Shown: positions 9,901 to 16,871, counted from the first letter of the stretch. The stretch is 64,000 nucleotides of DNA from Anaerolineae bacterium (GCA_018432315.1 JAHDLB010000005.1:38497-102496), one strand, 5' to 3'. Numbers and translations are program-made. Notes: a model not told the origin generated them from the sequence alone.

Positions 9901-10138
9901 GAATGTCGAGGTCCAGAATCTCGGCCTGGGTCAGGCTGCGCGAGTCTTCGACCGGGTACCCTTCCGCGTAAATATTATGGAAAACCGATCCCACCGCCTC
10001 GCGAACACTCACCGGCACACTCGATTCCGACGGGATCATGATCAAGCGGCGTGTCTGGCGAATCGTCTCCAGATCGACCAGCGCAGCGACATCGGGATCG
10101 ACATCGGCCAGCCCGCCACGAAAAAGAAAGTCGTCCAT
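6947..10138 (-). CDS. Fusion of serine hydroxymethyltransferase and glycine-cleavage T-protein (aminomethyltransferase)
   Basis: A single 1063-residue frame. Residues 1 to about 470 are SHMT: it has the RYYKGTEF region, LADISHVSGLVA and the PLP lysine at about 265 in THKTMAGPRG. Residues about 660-1060 are GcvT: GAKMVPFAGWDMPVWY, LFDVSHMGAFD, ARTGYTGERVAYELF and the GKRAFM-style C-terminal domain. The middle (about 490-640) reads like a degenerate folate-binding GcvT/YgfZ-type domain (LDVTGPDPASFLN, TSDVLAL). Both activities exchange one-carbon units with tetrahydrofolate around glycine, so a fusion could channel methylene-THF or glycine. No gcvH or gcvP is in the window. The gene is transcribed away from the tRNA-Val/island junction. 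Confidence 0.9.
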   Translation of the reverse strand: MDDFLFRGGLADVDPDVAALVDLETIRQTRRLIMIPSESSVPVSVREAVGSVFHNIYAEGYPVEDSRSLTQAEILDLDIRLAEYRRYSDARYYKGTEFADAIESLARRRAAELFATADIPADRLWVNVQPLSGAPANNAVYSALIEPGDTIMGLNLLHGGHLTHGSPVNRSGLVYNVASYSVDEETDHLNYDAIRQQALEARPKIIVAGFTSYPYAPDWARFRAIADEVGAYLLADISHVSGLVAAGVFPTPVGHAQIISFTTHKTMAGPRGAVLMTTDPKLGRKLDRAVFPGEQGGPHMNAVAAMAVAFKLAGTDQFKMLQRQIVTNAQRLAERLAARGLRIPHGGTESHMLLVDCKAVTGEDGTPLSGDMAARILDLAGIVCNRNTIPGDESAFRATGIRLGTPWITQRGFREPEIDRLADILADVLFGCQPFSYTSGGTRQAWRAKIDFDVLNAARREVDRLVRDAGIDFPVPDLAENPEDRGVAQKHFGVLPEDDAKRAGWATLDVTGPDPASFLNVAVTSDVLALRDGDSQPTRVLDPAGKTLARGVLHRVGAGAFRLHVDQNAERVAMWLRDLSDGFVAFDPQDIYAKVPGPVSVSVLSDEPDMSRYAIDWDAEDAGIDAGKPYYIGCRARGPVGGALPAFQWIEPEDGSLQTTTLHALHKELGAKMVPFAGWDMPVWYTSVSAEHSATRNGAGLFDVSHMGAFDFQGEGAEEFLNALTANDVTALETGKAHYNYLLGVDGIPIDDIFIYRLAPDYFLMVVNAANNDKDWAWITGLRDGRFMADSEREDVLLPARDRFTMRDLRAPETGDERRVDIALQGPASRDILLGLHGSAEDKARVKALPWAGVTRATLGGYDLIVARTGYTGERVAYELFVHPDKAPALFKDLAEGGATPVGLAARDSLRTEAGLPLYGHELAGDLGLNPADAGFGSYVKLWKPFFVGKRAFMAHERERDAVVTRFRMDSKGVRAPHPGDPLVDARGRVVGTVTSCSIDEEGYSLGQAYIRLSHAVEGTPLWVYAGADHIKPGKPFGELGIGDKTTVPSPATVLSRFPKRKK

Positions 10139-10279
10139 GCGAACTCCTTATAAGGAAGAAAGGGGTCTTTATTTCCCCTGCATTCTAACATGCGGCAGGG
10201 TGAATAACCACTGCCGAAAATACGCGCGTCCACGTGCTAAAAGCAACGCCCCGCCGGTGATGACGGGGCTGGAGAGGTG

Positions 10280-10353
10280 TGGGTGACAAGGGACTCGAAC
10301 CCCTGACCTCTTCCTTGTAAGGGAAGCGCTCTAACCAACTGAGCTAGTCACCC
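10280..10353 (-). tRNA. tRNA-Val (anticodon UAC), left copy
   Basis: A 74-nt cloverleaf on the minus strand. Acceptor GGGTGAC pairs with GTCACCC with discriminator A. The D-arm contains GCTCAGTTGGTTAGAGC, anticodon stem CTTCC/GGAAG holds loop CTTACAA giving anticodon TAC, and the T-arm has GGTTCGAGTCC. No CCA is encoded. An identical gene is present at 53831-53904. It has its own consensus promoter inside the repeat. Confidence 0.95.
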
Positions 10354-10368
10354 GGCCCACATGCTCGA

Positions 10369-10398
10369 ATTATAGCCGCGCCGGATGTGGAGCGTCAA
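10369..10398 (-). promoter_or_regulatory. Promoter of left tRNA-Val
   Basis: On the minus strand TTGACG (10393-10398) and TATAAT (10369-10374) are spaced by 18 bases, with 15 bases between the -10 box and the first tRNA base. The one base differing between the two repeats lies in the spacer, so both copies should be expressed. Confidence 0.8.
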
Positions 10399-10509
10399 GT
10401 GCAGGTCTGCACGCGAAGAATCGGGTACAAAACCCGGTTTTTCATAGCGTTGGCGGCAGCTCCAGGTGGTGGGGATGGGTGGTCGGCCAACTGCGTTTCA
10501 AACCATTTT

Positions 10510-10542
10510 GACGGCAATCTGACGGCAATCTTCACGGCAATG
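10510..10542 (+). repeat. Three tandem 11-bp repeats, probable integrase arm-type sites
   Basis: GACGGCAATCT, GACGGCAATCT and TCACGGCAATG follow each other without gaps. Related 11-mers (GACAGCAATGT, TACAGCAATCT) occur at 53733-53754 just inside the other end of the island. Paired direct repeats inside both junctions are typical arm-binding sites of tyrosine recombinases. Confidence 0.65.
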
Positions 10543-10571
10543 TGCTCTCGCCAGGGCTCTCTAGCAGGAGG

Positions 10572-11288
10572 ATGTATCACGTCCAAGAGAGGCCATGGCG
10601 AAGGCACTGTGTACCAACGTTCCGATGGGCGCTGGCAGGCGTCGTTCCGTGTCCGCCAAGACCGAACGCGCGGCACAGGCCAAGCTGCGCGCCCTGCAGC
10701 GGGAAGCGGACAGGGTCGGCGGCCTGGCGGACTCTGGTCAGCGTACCCTGAACGACCTCATCGACGCCTGGCTCGATAGCGCACCCGACCTGAAGCCGTC
10801 AACCGTGTCCAATTATCGTTGTTTTCTGGACACCTATGTCCGCCCTACCCTGGGCGATGTGCGCCTGGACCGGGTCACGCCAGACTGTCTCCAGGGATTG
10901 TATGCCGGTCTCACCCCATCGGTCGCAGAGAAGGTTCACCGGGTTTTACACCGGGCGTTTGCGGTGGCTGTGGTGTGGCGCTGGCTGGCCTCGAATCCGT
11001 GCGACCACGTGCTCAAGCCCGCCTACAAGGCGCAGCCGAAAACGCTGTGGGACCACGCCAAATTGGAGACCTTCCTGGAAAGCACGACAGACCATGGTAA
11101 CATCCACTGTGGGTGCTGCTGATTGGCACGGGCTGCCGTGTAGGGGAGGCGCTGGCCCTGGGCCGGGACGATGTCAGCGCAGACGGCGCATCCGTGACGA
11201 TAACCCGCACCCTGCACCGCATCGACGGGGAATGGGTTCTCGACCGCGCCAAGACAGGCAGTTCGGCTCGGACCGTCATGCTGCCCGC
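10572..11288 (+). pseudogene. Tyrosine recombinase (phage-type integrase) remnant, frameshifted and 3'-truncated
   Basis: AGGAGG precedes ATG at 10572, but the recognisable N-terminal arm-binding domain (KRGHGEGTVYQRSDGRWQASF) is in another frame. The core-binding domain (TLNDLIDAWL, LKPSTVSNYRCFLDTYVRPTLGD) lies in a third frame up to about 11100. The start of the catalytic domain (LLIGTGCRVGEALALGRDD, holding the first catalytic Arg) is in yet another. The sequence then runs into IS3-type transposase DNA near 11288, so the HxxR and Tyr nucleophile are missing. At least three frame changes plus truncation make this inactive. Its position just inside the left repeat identifies it as the island's former integrase. 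Confidence 0.85.
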
Positions 11289-11290
11289 GG

Positions 11291-11659
11291 TCATGCCGCA
11301 TGGCCCTGCGCCAGCGTCAACCCGCTCCCGGCACGCTGCTGCATCATTCTGACCGTGGCGGACAGTATGCCAGCCTCAGTTATCAGCAACTCCTGGCCGC
11401 GCATGGCATCATCGCCTCGATGAGCCGCGCTGCCGACCCGTACGACAACGCCTTGATGGAGAGCTGCATTGGCACGCTGAAAACTGAATGCGTTGATTAC
11501 GTGTTTCCATCGCGCCAAGCGGCGCGGTCTGAAGTGTTTCGTTATCTGGAAGGTTGGTACAACCGGCGTCGACCGCATTCGGCGCTGGGTTATCTCAGCC
11601 CTGAGCAGTTTGAACAGCAGTTTCATCACGACAAGCTTTCTCTCCACTCCACGGGGTAA
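11291..11659 (+). mobile_element. IS3-family transposase fragment (C-terminal catalytic part)
   Basis: The frame shows HHSDRGGQYAS (second catalytic Asp region), YDNALMESCIGTLKTE (catalytic Glu) and WYNRRRPHSALGYLSP, the end of an IS3-type OrfB. The N-terminal two-thirds, with the first Asp, is absent, and the fragment is joined directly to the integrase remnant near 11288. It is a dead insertion scar. No terminal inverted repeat was found at its right end. From 11660 to 11831 I see no gene, only the inverted repeat listed next. Confidence 0.85.
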
Positions 11660-11776
11660 AGCTCATCAGGGTGAATTGTGTATCTGGTGCCAGGAACAAC
11701 CCTCACCTTCAGAAGACCGGTTCAATCTCCCTTGGGAAACGCTCTTTCCGCCACCTGAAGATCAATAGAATACGTG

Positions 11777-11809
11777 GTCCCAGATGGTCAGGCACTTGTC
11801 ATCTGGGAC
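11777..11809. repeat. 10-bp inverted repeat between the IS fragment and acr3
   Basis: GTCCCAGATG (11777-11786) and CATCTGGGAC (11800-11809) can form a perfect stem with a 13-base loop. There is no T-tract on either strand, so it is a weak terminator candidate; it could be an insertion-sequence end or an operator. It lies 22 bases past the acr3 stop. Confidence 0.5.
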
Positions 11810-11831
11810 TAACAGGAGACGAGGACCTGCT

Positions 11832-12953
11832 TCAGTCCCCAACCGCAACCGTTTCACTTTGGGGTGCCGACGGGTCGCCCTTGTAGAATCGGCGCCCCAG
11901 CCACAGCGCCACATACACCAGCCCGATCAGCACCGGCACTTCAACCAGGGGACCAACCACGGTCGCCAGCGCTTCGCCGGAGGCGATACCAAACGCGCCC
12001 ACCGCGACCGCGATCGCCAGCTCGAAGTTGTTGCTGGCCGCGGTGAAGGACAGCGTGGCCGATTCGTCGTAGCGGAAGCCCAACCGGTGCGAGATGGTGA
12101 AGCTGATGGCGAACATCAGCCCGAAGTACACCAGCAGCGGGACCGCGATGCGCAGCACATCCACCGGTTTATCGACGATCTTCTCGCCCTGCATGCTGAA
12201 CATCACCACCACCGTGAACAGCAGGCCGATCAACGCGGTGCGGCCCAGGCGCGGCGCGAACTCGCCGTCGTACCATTCGCGGCCCCGCTGGCGGATCAGC
12301 GCGAAGCGGGTGATGATGCCCGCCAGCAGCGGGATCCCCAGGAAGATCAACACGCTCTTGGCGATGTCCCACATCGTCACGCCGACCTCAGCCGTGTCCG
12401 CGCCGAAGAGGTCGGGCAGGAACTTGAGATAGAAATAAGCCAGCGGGCTGTACATGATGATCTGGAAGACCGAGTTGAGCGCCACCAGCACGGCGCAATC
12501 TTCGTTATTGCCCCCGGCCAGCATGTTCCAGATCAGGACCATGGCGATGCAGCGCGCCAGCCCGACGATGATCAGGCCGGTGCGGTATTCCGGGTAATCG
12601 GCCAGGAACAGCCAGGCGAGCGCGAACATCAGCGCCGGGCCGATGATCCAGTTTTGCAGGATCGAGACGCCGAACAGCCGCCCCTGGCTGCGCAGGTTGC
12701 TCAGTTCTTCATATTTCACTTTGGCCAGCACCGGGTACATCATCCACAGCAGGCCGACGGCGATGGGGAACGAGACGGTATCGATGCGCAGCGAGTCGAA
12801 CGCATCTTGAATACCCGGGAAGATCGCGCCCAGGACCACCCCGGCGGCCATCGCCAGGAAGATCCACAGCGGCAGGAAGCGATCCAGCAGCGAGAGCCGT
12901 TGGAAGACAGCGCCCGTTTGGGCGGCAGTCGTTGAATGGGTTTGGGAGGTCAT
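11832..12953 (-). CDS. acr3: Acr3-family arsenite efflux permease (first copy)
   Basis: This 373-residue protein has about ten membrane helices. The family hallmarks are visible: [20 protein letters not shown] at the N-terminus, the essential Cys in [13 protein letters not shown] (helix 4), and [21 protein letters not shown] followed by [17 protein letters not shown] near the end. It exports arsenite from the cytoplasm using the proton-motive force. The start follows AGGAGAAGG. It is the last gene of the minus-strand arsenic run that includes arsE, arsG, arsF and arsP. A hairpin region of about 180 bases separates it from arsE. A paralogue lies at 19194-20348. Confidence 0.95.
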   Translation of the reverse strand: MTSQTHSTTAAQTGAVFQRLSLLDRFLPLWIFLAMAAGVVLGAIFPGIQDAFDSLRIDTVSFPIAVGLLWMMYPVLAKVKYEELSNLRSQGRLFGVSILQNWIIGPALMFALAWLFLADYPEYRTGLIIVGLARCIAMVLIWNMLAGGNNEDCAVLVALNSVFQIIMYSPLAYFYLKFLPDLFGADTAEVGVTMWDIAKSVLIFLGIPLLAGIITRFALIRQRGREWYDGEFAPRLGRTALIGLLFTVVVMFSMQGEKIVDKPVDVLRIAVPLLVYFGLMFAISFTISHRLGFRYDESATLSFTAASNNFELAIAVAVGAFGIASGEALATVVGPLVEVPVLIGLVYVALWLGRRFYKGDPSAPQSETVAVGD

Positions 12954-13100
12954 CTGTCGATCCTTCTCCTAATTATCAGTTGTTCTGGCGAGAAAAAGGG
13001 ACTGGCAACCCTCATTGGTGAACGCTTCTTTTGTGCATCTTCGTACGTTGATTGGCCTCCTGCCGGGCTAGACAAGGTTCGATATATTGGGCAAAAAGGT

Positions 13101-13130
13101 ACAGCACGTGCTGTTGGGTTTCTCCCAACA
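13101..13130. promoter_or_regulatory. Palindrome and hairpin between arsE and acr3
   Basis: ACAGCACGTGCTGT (13101-13114) is a perfect 14-bp palindrome. It overlaps a hairpin TGTTGGG-AGAAA-CCCAACA read on the minus strand (13112-13130). A T5 run follows on the minus strand. It may be a partial terminator or an operator. No other gene is seen in 12954-13135. Confidence 0.4.
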
Positions 13131-13135
13131 ACGAT

Positions 13136-13396
13136 TCAACTTGATTTGTCTTGTCGTTCGCGAGCCCACTGCGCGATCTGCTCGCGTTTGGGGATGCGTC
13201 CGGCGCAGAGCACCTGCTCATCCATCAGGAGCGCGGGCACGCTCAACACGCCGTAGCTCGCGATATCCAGAAAATCGGTCACTTTCACGAGCTCATAAGC
13301 GATGGGCGGGTCTATCATGTCGAGCGCGAGGCGGGTTTCTGCCTCCAGGTAGCGGCAGTTAGGGCAGTCGGAGCCAAGAATTTTCACCGTCAACAT
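13136..13396 (-). CDS. arsE: ArsE-like small thioredoxin/glutaredoxin-fold protein
   Basis: An 86-residue protein of the redox-active-disulfide (TM0996/MTH895-like) family. The CPNC motif sits at residues 11-14 after LTVKILGSD, and a cis-Pro loop is in LSVPALLMD. It lies directly after arsF and arsG in the order known for the arsEFG cassette, in which ArsE and ArsF together reduce nitrophenyl arsenicals and ArsG exports the product. The start has AAAGGAAAC upstream. On sequence alone it is one of several similar thioredoxins in the island; the assignment to arsE depends on its neighbours. Confidence 0.75.
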   Translation of the reverse strand: MLTVKILGSDCPNCRYLEAETRLALDMIDPPIAYELVKVTDFLDIASYGVLSVPALLMDEQVLCAGRIPKREQIAQWARERQDKSS

Positions 13397-13424
13397 TGGT
13401 TGTTTCCTTTGTGTGGTTGAGTCA

Positions 13425-14123
13425 TCAGAAAATTGACACGCCGTAGATATAGGTCAGGCAGTAATAGATGCCCACGATGATAAACAGCACGCCGGTGATG
13501 GTGCGCGCCCACCGCTCGAAAGCCATCACCCGGTTATAGGTCTGGCTGACCTTTTGCGTTCCAATGGCGAGCAGCCCCGCGAAGAGCAGCACCGGCAGAC
13601 CAGTGGCTATGCCATAAATGCCGGGCATCACCAGTCCGGATTCCCACTTCACCGCCAGTGGCAGCACGCTGCCGAAAAACAATGCTGCGGATGTGGGGCA
13701 GAAGGACAGCGCGAACAGGATGCCCAACAACCCTGCGCCCCAGACGTTCATTTTTGCCGCACGATCCTGCATCGCCTGGCCGATCCCTCTGCCGCCAACA
13801 TTGAAAGTGATCAGTTCTAGCAAGACCATGCCAACCACGATCAACAGTGGCCCCAGCGCCAGGTTCATGTACTTCTGCAAGGAGTACGATAGAGAGGGTG
13901 CGGAGAGCAAACTGGCGACCAGTACGGTTCCCAAGACAACGTAGGTGAGCATTCGCCCGCCAGTATAGAGCAGCCCGGAGGCAAAAACCTTGCGCGGACT
14001 GTCTACCTGTCGGCCAACAAAAGAGATGGCCGCGATATTTGTCGCCAATGGGCAAGGACTAATGGAAGTCAGTATTCCGAACCAAAAGGCCGAGACCAGG
14101 GCAATAACCCATTCTTCCATCAC
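13425..14123 (-). CDS. arsG: ArsG-like membrane permease for aromatic arsenicals (CcdA/DsbD-fold)
   Basis: This 232-residue, six-helix protein is of the CcdA/DsbD-transmembrane type. Prolines and cysteines sit in SPCPLATNIAA (first helix) and FCPTSAALFFG (fourth helix), with characteristic repeat symmetry. The start codon overlaps the arsF stop (ATGA), so translation is coupled. In the described arsEFG operon ArsG effluxes trivalent aminophenyl arsenicals. A CcdA-like thiol electron carrier is the alternative reading, and the two possible roles are related because the fold transfers electrons between Cys pairs. Confidence 0.75.
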   Translation of the reverse strand: MMEEWVIALVSAFWFGILTSISPCPLATNIAAISFVGRQVDSPRKVFASGLLYTGGRMLTYVVLGTVLVASLLSAPSLSYSLQKYMNLALGPLLIVVGMVLLELITFNVGGRGIGQAMQDRAAKMNVWGAGLLGILFALSFCPTSAALFFGSVLPLAVKWESGLVMPGIYGIATGLPVLLFAGLLAIGTQKVSQTYNRVMAFERWARTITGVLFIIVGIYYCLTYIYGVSIF

Positions 14124-14662
14124 CCACTCCCTTGCAGCATGGCTGTCGTCTCATCCTGGATGTACGTCAGGAATGCGCGCTTGTCGCCGGCCAATCGCCA
14201 AACCCGGTCCAGGTTTTTCCAATCGGTCTGAGCATTGTTTTCGAAGCGGGCAACCACGACGGAAGGGGCGTAAAGCTGGTAATCCTGGATGAAATGCACC
14301 GTGCTGGGTGTCTCGACGTTGATCACCTGGAATTCCACGCTGCCATGACGCAATTGGTTCGGAAACGACTTTTCGACCGCTTCTCTGGCGTAAGCTTCGA
14401 TGGTTCGGCAGGTCACACAGCGCGCATTGCCGTGGAAGTAGTACACCACGACTCTATCTTCGGCAGTGCTTGCCGCGGTGTTTGTTTCCGGTTCGGCGGC
14501 GGTGGATGTGTTCCCTACTTCGTTCGCAATGAGCGCAATCACACTCACAGCGACGAAGGCAAGCAATCCCAGGGTTACAAGCGATTTAGGATTCGCCCAA
14601 GACGTCTTCTGACGGGTAGACGTAGTTTGTGATTTCTTTCTTGTCACTAGTAATGACCTCAT
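14120..14662 (-). CDS. arsF: ArsF-like nitrophenylarsenical reductase subunit
   Basis: A 180-residue protein with an N-terminal membrane anchor (about residues 30-50) and an exported thioredoxin-like domain. The domain carries YYFHGNARCVTCRTIEAYAREAV, where the two Cys (CVTC) form the likely redox pair. The later VINVETPSTVHFIQDYQLYAPSVVVA includes the cis-Pro loop. This matches the ArsF subunit of nitroreductase ArsEF. It overlaps arsG by four bases, and its own start lies inside the FmdE-like remnant. No strong ribosome site is seen before ATG 14662, so the exact start is uncertain. Confidence 0.75.
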   Translation of the reverse strand: MRSLLVTRKKSQTTSTRQKTSWANPKSLVTLGLLAFVAVSVIALIANEVGNTSTAAEPETNTAASTAEDRVVVYYFHGNARCVTCRTIEAYAREAVEKSFPNQLRHGSVEFQVINVETPSTVHFIQDYQLYAPSVVVARFENNAQTDWKNLDRVWRLAGDKRAFLTYIQDETTAMLQGSG

Positions 14663-14829
14663 CTTGGCACGGAATGCACATTGGCTGCCCGTCTTTCATG
14701 CGCACGTAGCGGTCAAAGACATATTCGCCGCACACACTGCACTTGGTCTTGTTGAACGAGCCTTTGACCGGGACATTCGTGGCCGTGAAATTCGAAGACC
14801 CATTCGGGGGGAATATACTGCGTCGTCAT
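14586..14829 (-). pseudogene. FmdE-family remnant with internal deletion and frameshift
   Basis: From ATG 14829 (with AGGAGA upstream) the minus strand reads EWVFEFHGHECPG, the typical N-terminus of FmdE-like proteins. It then leaves frame and stops early. In another frame, ending at TAA 14586, is the matching C-terminal treble-clef zinc finger, with CSVCGEYVFD and a second CIPC pair. The intervening hundred or so residues of a normal FmdE are missing. The 3' part overlaps the arsF start. It is a deletion scar, co-directional with and 25 bases after arsP. Confidence 0.7.
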
Positions 14830-14854
14830 GTATCTCTCCTTTCAGGAGGTATCG

Positions 14855-16162
14855 CTAAAATGCAGCCAATGCCATGCCGAACAGATAACCAGCCAACGTG
14901 CTGAATACGGTGACCAAACCGACGTAGACAGCGGTCTTCTGGCGGCCCATGATGCGGCCCGTCACCAGGATGCTTTGCAGACTCAGCTCAGGGTCGGCCA
15001 GCAGGTAGGCCAGCAGCGGCCCGCGATGCATCCCCAGGTCCAGGAAAGCGGCGGCAATCGGCACTTCGACCAGGGTCGGGAAATACATGAACACACCGAA
15101 CACAACGCCGATCAAGTTGGCCCAGATGGTGTTGCGCCCGGCGAGCTTCTCCACCCATTCCTCCGGGGTAATTTCGCGGAACATGCCCGCCAGGAACACG
15201 CCGACGATGAGCAGAGGGAAAATTTGCTTGATGAAGCGCCAGGTTTCCCACAGCCAATGGGCCAGTTCGTCGCGCTCCAGTTTTTTGACGGTGACGTAAG
15301 CGATGGCGCCAAGCAGTATCACTTCAGCGAAAAAACGCCCGGTGAAGTTGATCACGAGACTACCGGATTCGGTGGTTGGCGCAGCCAGCAGCAGCGTGAA
15401 GGCCGCCATCCCCAACGCTGCCCAGGTCCAACGGTTGAACCCGGTCAGAATGTTGTTGAATCCCTTCCAGGCCACCGGGGCAATCAGCACCAGCATGAGG
15501 ATCAGAGCCGCGCCCTGGTAGGTCAGGCTCAAGCCGTCCAGCGTTTCATCGACGCCATCAGAAAACTCAACCGGAAGCGTGACGCTGAATGCTGTGCCGG
15601 TCAACAGGCCAATTTGCAGCGTCCCGGCAATGAGCACCGCGAGCAGCAGCCCAAACAGCGCCCACAGCGCGGGGCGCATGGAGGCAGTCCGCTCAAACAT
15701 AGCAGCCTGGGCCGGGTCGACAGCGGGCTGTTTGAACAGCGCAGCCATGATCATACCGATGGTGATACCAAAGGTGATCGCCAGCACGATGCGCGCCGCC
15801 GCGATGTCCATCCCGATCACGGAGCCGGTGTAGCTGATGGCGAGGATGTTAACTGCCGGGCCGACGAACAGGAACGTGATGGCTGGTCCCAGGCCCGCGC
15901 CGCGCTTCCAGATACCGGCGAACAGCGGCAGGATGGTGCATGAGCACACTGCCAATATGAACCCACCGATTGCCGAGGCGGGATAGCTGATGTATTTTGG
16001 CGTCTTGGGACCGAGATAGCGTGTCACGACCTCTTTGGGCATCAGGCCGCCAAGATAGCCTGCGATGAAGAAGGCCGGCACCAGGCACAACAGGACGTGC
16101 GCCGCCAGGTAATCGAGCAAGCCGGTCCATCCGGCATTGAGTAGATCGAGAACGATGTCCAT
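14855..16162 (-). CDS. arsP: ArsP-family organoarsenical efflux permease (YraQ-like)
   Basis: This 435-residue permease has about ten helices in two related halves. The hallmark first-half motif GGFILAVCSCTILPLFAGIWKRGAGLGPA contains the Cys-x-Cys that binds trivalent organoarsenicals in ArsP. The second half has FGVFMYFPTLVEVPIAAAFLDLGMHRGPLLAYLLADPELS. ArsP exports trivalent methyl and aromatic arsenicals. It is the first gene of the arsP-(fmdE remnant)-arsF-arsG-arsE-acr3 run and has its own ArsR-type operator at 16180-16195. Confidence 0.85.
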   Translation of the reverse strand: MDIVLDLLNAGWTGLLDYLAAHVLLCLVPAFFIAGYLGGLMPKEVVTRYLGPKTPKYISYPASAIGGFILAVCSCTILPLFAGIWKRGAGLGPAITFLFVGPAVNILAISYTGSVIGMDIAAARIVLAITFGITIGMIMAALFKQPAVDPAQAAMFERTASMRPALWALFGLLLAVLIAGTLQIGLLTGTAFSVTLPVEFSDGVDETLDGLSLTYQGAALILMLVLIAPVAWKGFNNILTGFNRWTWAALGMAAFTLLLAAPTTESGSLVINFTGRFFAEVILLGAIAYVTVKKLERDELAHWLWETWRFIKQIFPLLIVGVFLAGMFREITPEEWVEKLAGRNTIWANLIGVVFGVFMYFPTLVEVPIAAAFLDLGMHRGPLLAYLLADPELSLQSILVTGRIMGRQKTAVYVGLVTVFSTLAGYLFGMALAAF

Positions 16163-16179
16163 AGTCTAGACCTCAGTAT

Positions 16180-16195
16180 ATTCACAAGAGTGAAT
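16180..16195 (-). promoter_or_regulatory. ArsR-type operator (type A) upstream of arsP
   Basis: ATTCACAAGAGTGAAT fits the pattern ATTCA-N6-TGAAT. On the minus strand it abuts TATACT, a -10-like box 17 bases before the arsP ATG. The same pattern occurs at 16887 and 23841. Confidence 0.7.
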
Positions 16196-16211
16196 GAAGT
16201 ATTTCTCAAAA

Positions 16212-16237
16212 GATACCTCACTGACCGGTGAGGTATC
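16212..16237 (-). terminator. Predicted terminator after the thioredoxin gene
   Basis: GATACCTCA and TGAGGTATC form a 9-bp stem with an 8-base loop, followed on the minus strand by TTTT. It sits between the thioredoxin stop and the arsP operator, so arsP probably has its own promoter. Confidence 0.6.
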
Positions 16238-16248
16238 CTTGTTCGTCG

Positions 16249-16503
16249 TTAGGAAGCCTGCACGGCTTCTGCCAACCAGCCTTTGATCTCCGCCGGGCTG
16301 GGGATGCGCGCCGCAGCGACCACCTTTTCGTTGATGACCAGTCCGGGCGTGCTGAGAATGTACGCGCTGATCTCAAGCGGATCGGTCACTTTGATGATTT
16401 CGTGCTCTGGCTGGGGGTTGAGCATCGCCAGTGCTTCGCGTGTATGGGCTTCAACCTTTTGGCAGTTCGGGCAGCCGGGCCCAAGAACTTTGATGGTGAG
16501 CAT
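16249..16503 (-). CDS. Thioredoxin-family redox protein (CPNC)
   Basis: An 84-residue protein, LTIKVLGPGCPNCQKVEAHTRE and so on, of the same redox-active-disulfide family as arsE (13136). The CPNC pair is at residues 11-14 and the cis-Pro is in LSTPGLVINE. The start at 16503 has AGGAG nine bases upstream. It lies 23 bases after arsR1 and is probably transcribed with it. Likely roles are keeping arsenical reductases or the ArsR cysteines reduced; none can be proven from sequence. Confidence 0.8.
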   Translation of the reverse strand: MLTIKVLGPGCPNCQKVEAHTREALAMLNPQPEHEIIKVTDPLEISAYILSTPGLVINEKVVAAARIPSPAEIKGWLAEAVQAS

Positions 16504-16526
16504 AGGTTTTTCTCCTAGAGGTACAC

Positions 16527-16871
16527 TCAAGAAACGGATTCAAGAACGGATACGGCACAGCGCGGACACGAACAACCTTCCAATCGCGCCGGTCTTTCCT
16601 CCTCGACCGGTCCGAAGATCGCATCCAGCAGCGTTGCCGTGATGTCGTCTGCCAGACAATAGAAGACCTGCAGTCCGTCTTTGCGGGTATCTACCAATCC
16701 GGCTTCGCGCAGGACCATCAGTTGTTGAGAGATATACGCCTGACGTTTGCCGAGCGCAGTTTCCATATGGCACACACACGCCTCATCGCTGCGCAGCATA
16801 TCCAGGATTTGCAGACGCACCGGGTGTGCCAATGCCTTGAAGCGAACCGCGAGTTCTTCATATGAGGACAT
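16527..16871 (-). CDS. arsR: ArsR-family repressor 1
   Basis: A 114-residue winged-helix repressor. The metal site motif is in helix 3, ACVCHME, a Cys-x-Cys as in As(III)-sensing ArsR. The recognition helix region reads RQAYISQQLMVLREAGLV. Extra cysteines near the C-terminus (GCSCPRC) could add to metal binding. The start at 16871 follows AAAGGATG; an upstream in-frame ATG is less likely. It precedes the thioredoxin gene and has a type-A operator at 16887-16902, so it is probably autoregulated. Its recognition helix is nearly the same as in ArsR3 (24353). Confidence 0.9.
   Translation of the reverse strand: MSSYEELAVRFKALAHPVRLQILDMLRSDEACVCHMETALGKRQAYISQQLMVLREAGLVDTRKDGLQVFYCLADDITATLLDAIFGPVEEERPARLEGCSCPRCAVSVLESVS

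Larger units (their letters stand above)
10277..10404. repeat. Left 128-bp direct repeat (attL-like), identical to 53828-53955 except one base
   Basis: This block recurs at 53828-53955 in the same orientation; the only difference is T at 10388 versus C at 53939. It contains the whole tRNA-Val gene plus its promoter. To the left is chromosomal SHMT-GcvT DNA, and to the right is the integrase remnant. This is the layout expected for the left junction of a tRNA-targeted island. Confidence 0.9.

Noticed and set aside
7049..10153. A frame of over 1000 codons on the plus strand antisense to the SHMT-GcvT fusion
   Set aside because: Composition is biased to Arg, His, Val and Gln. The opposite strand has the complete catalytic motifs of both enzymes.
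11660..11831. Possible gene between the IS3 fragment and acr3
   Set aside because: The short plus-strand frames have no motif or ribosome site; only the inverted repeat at 11777-11809 stands out.
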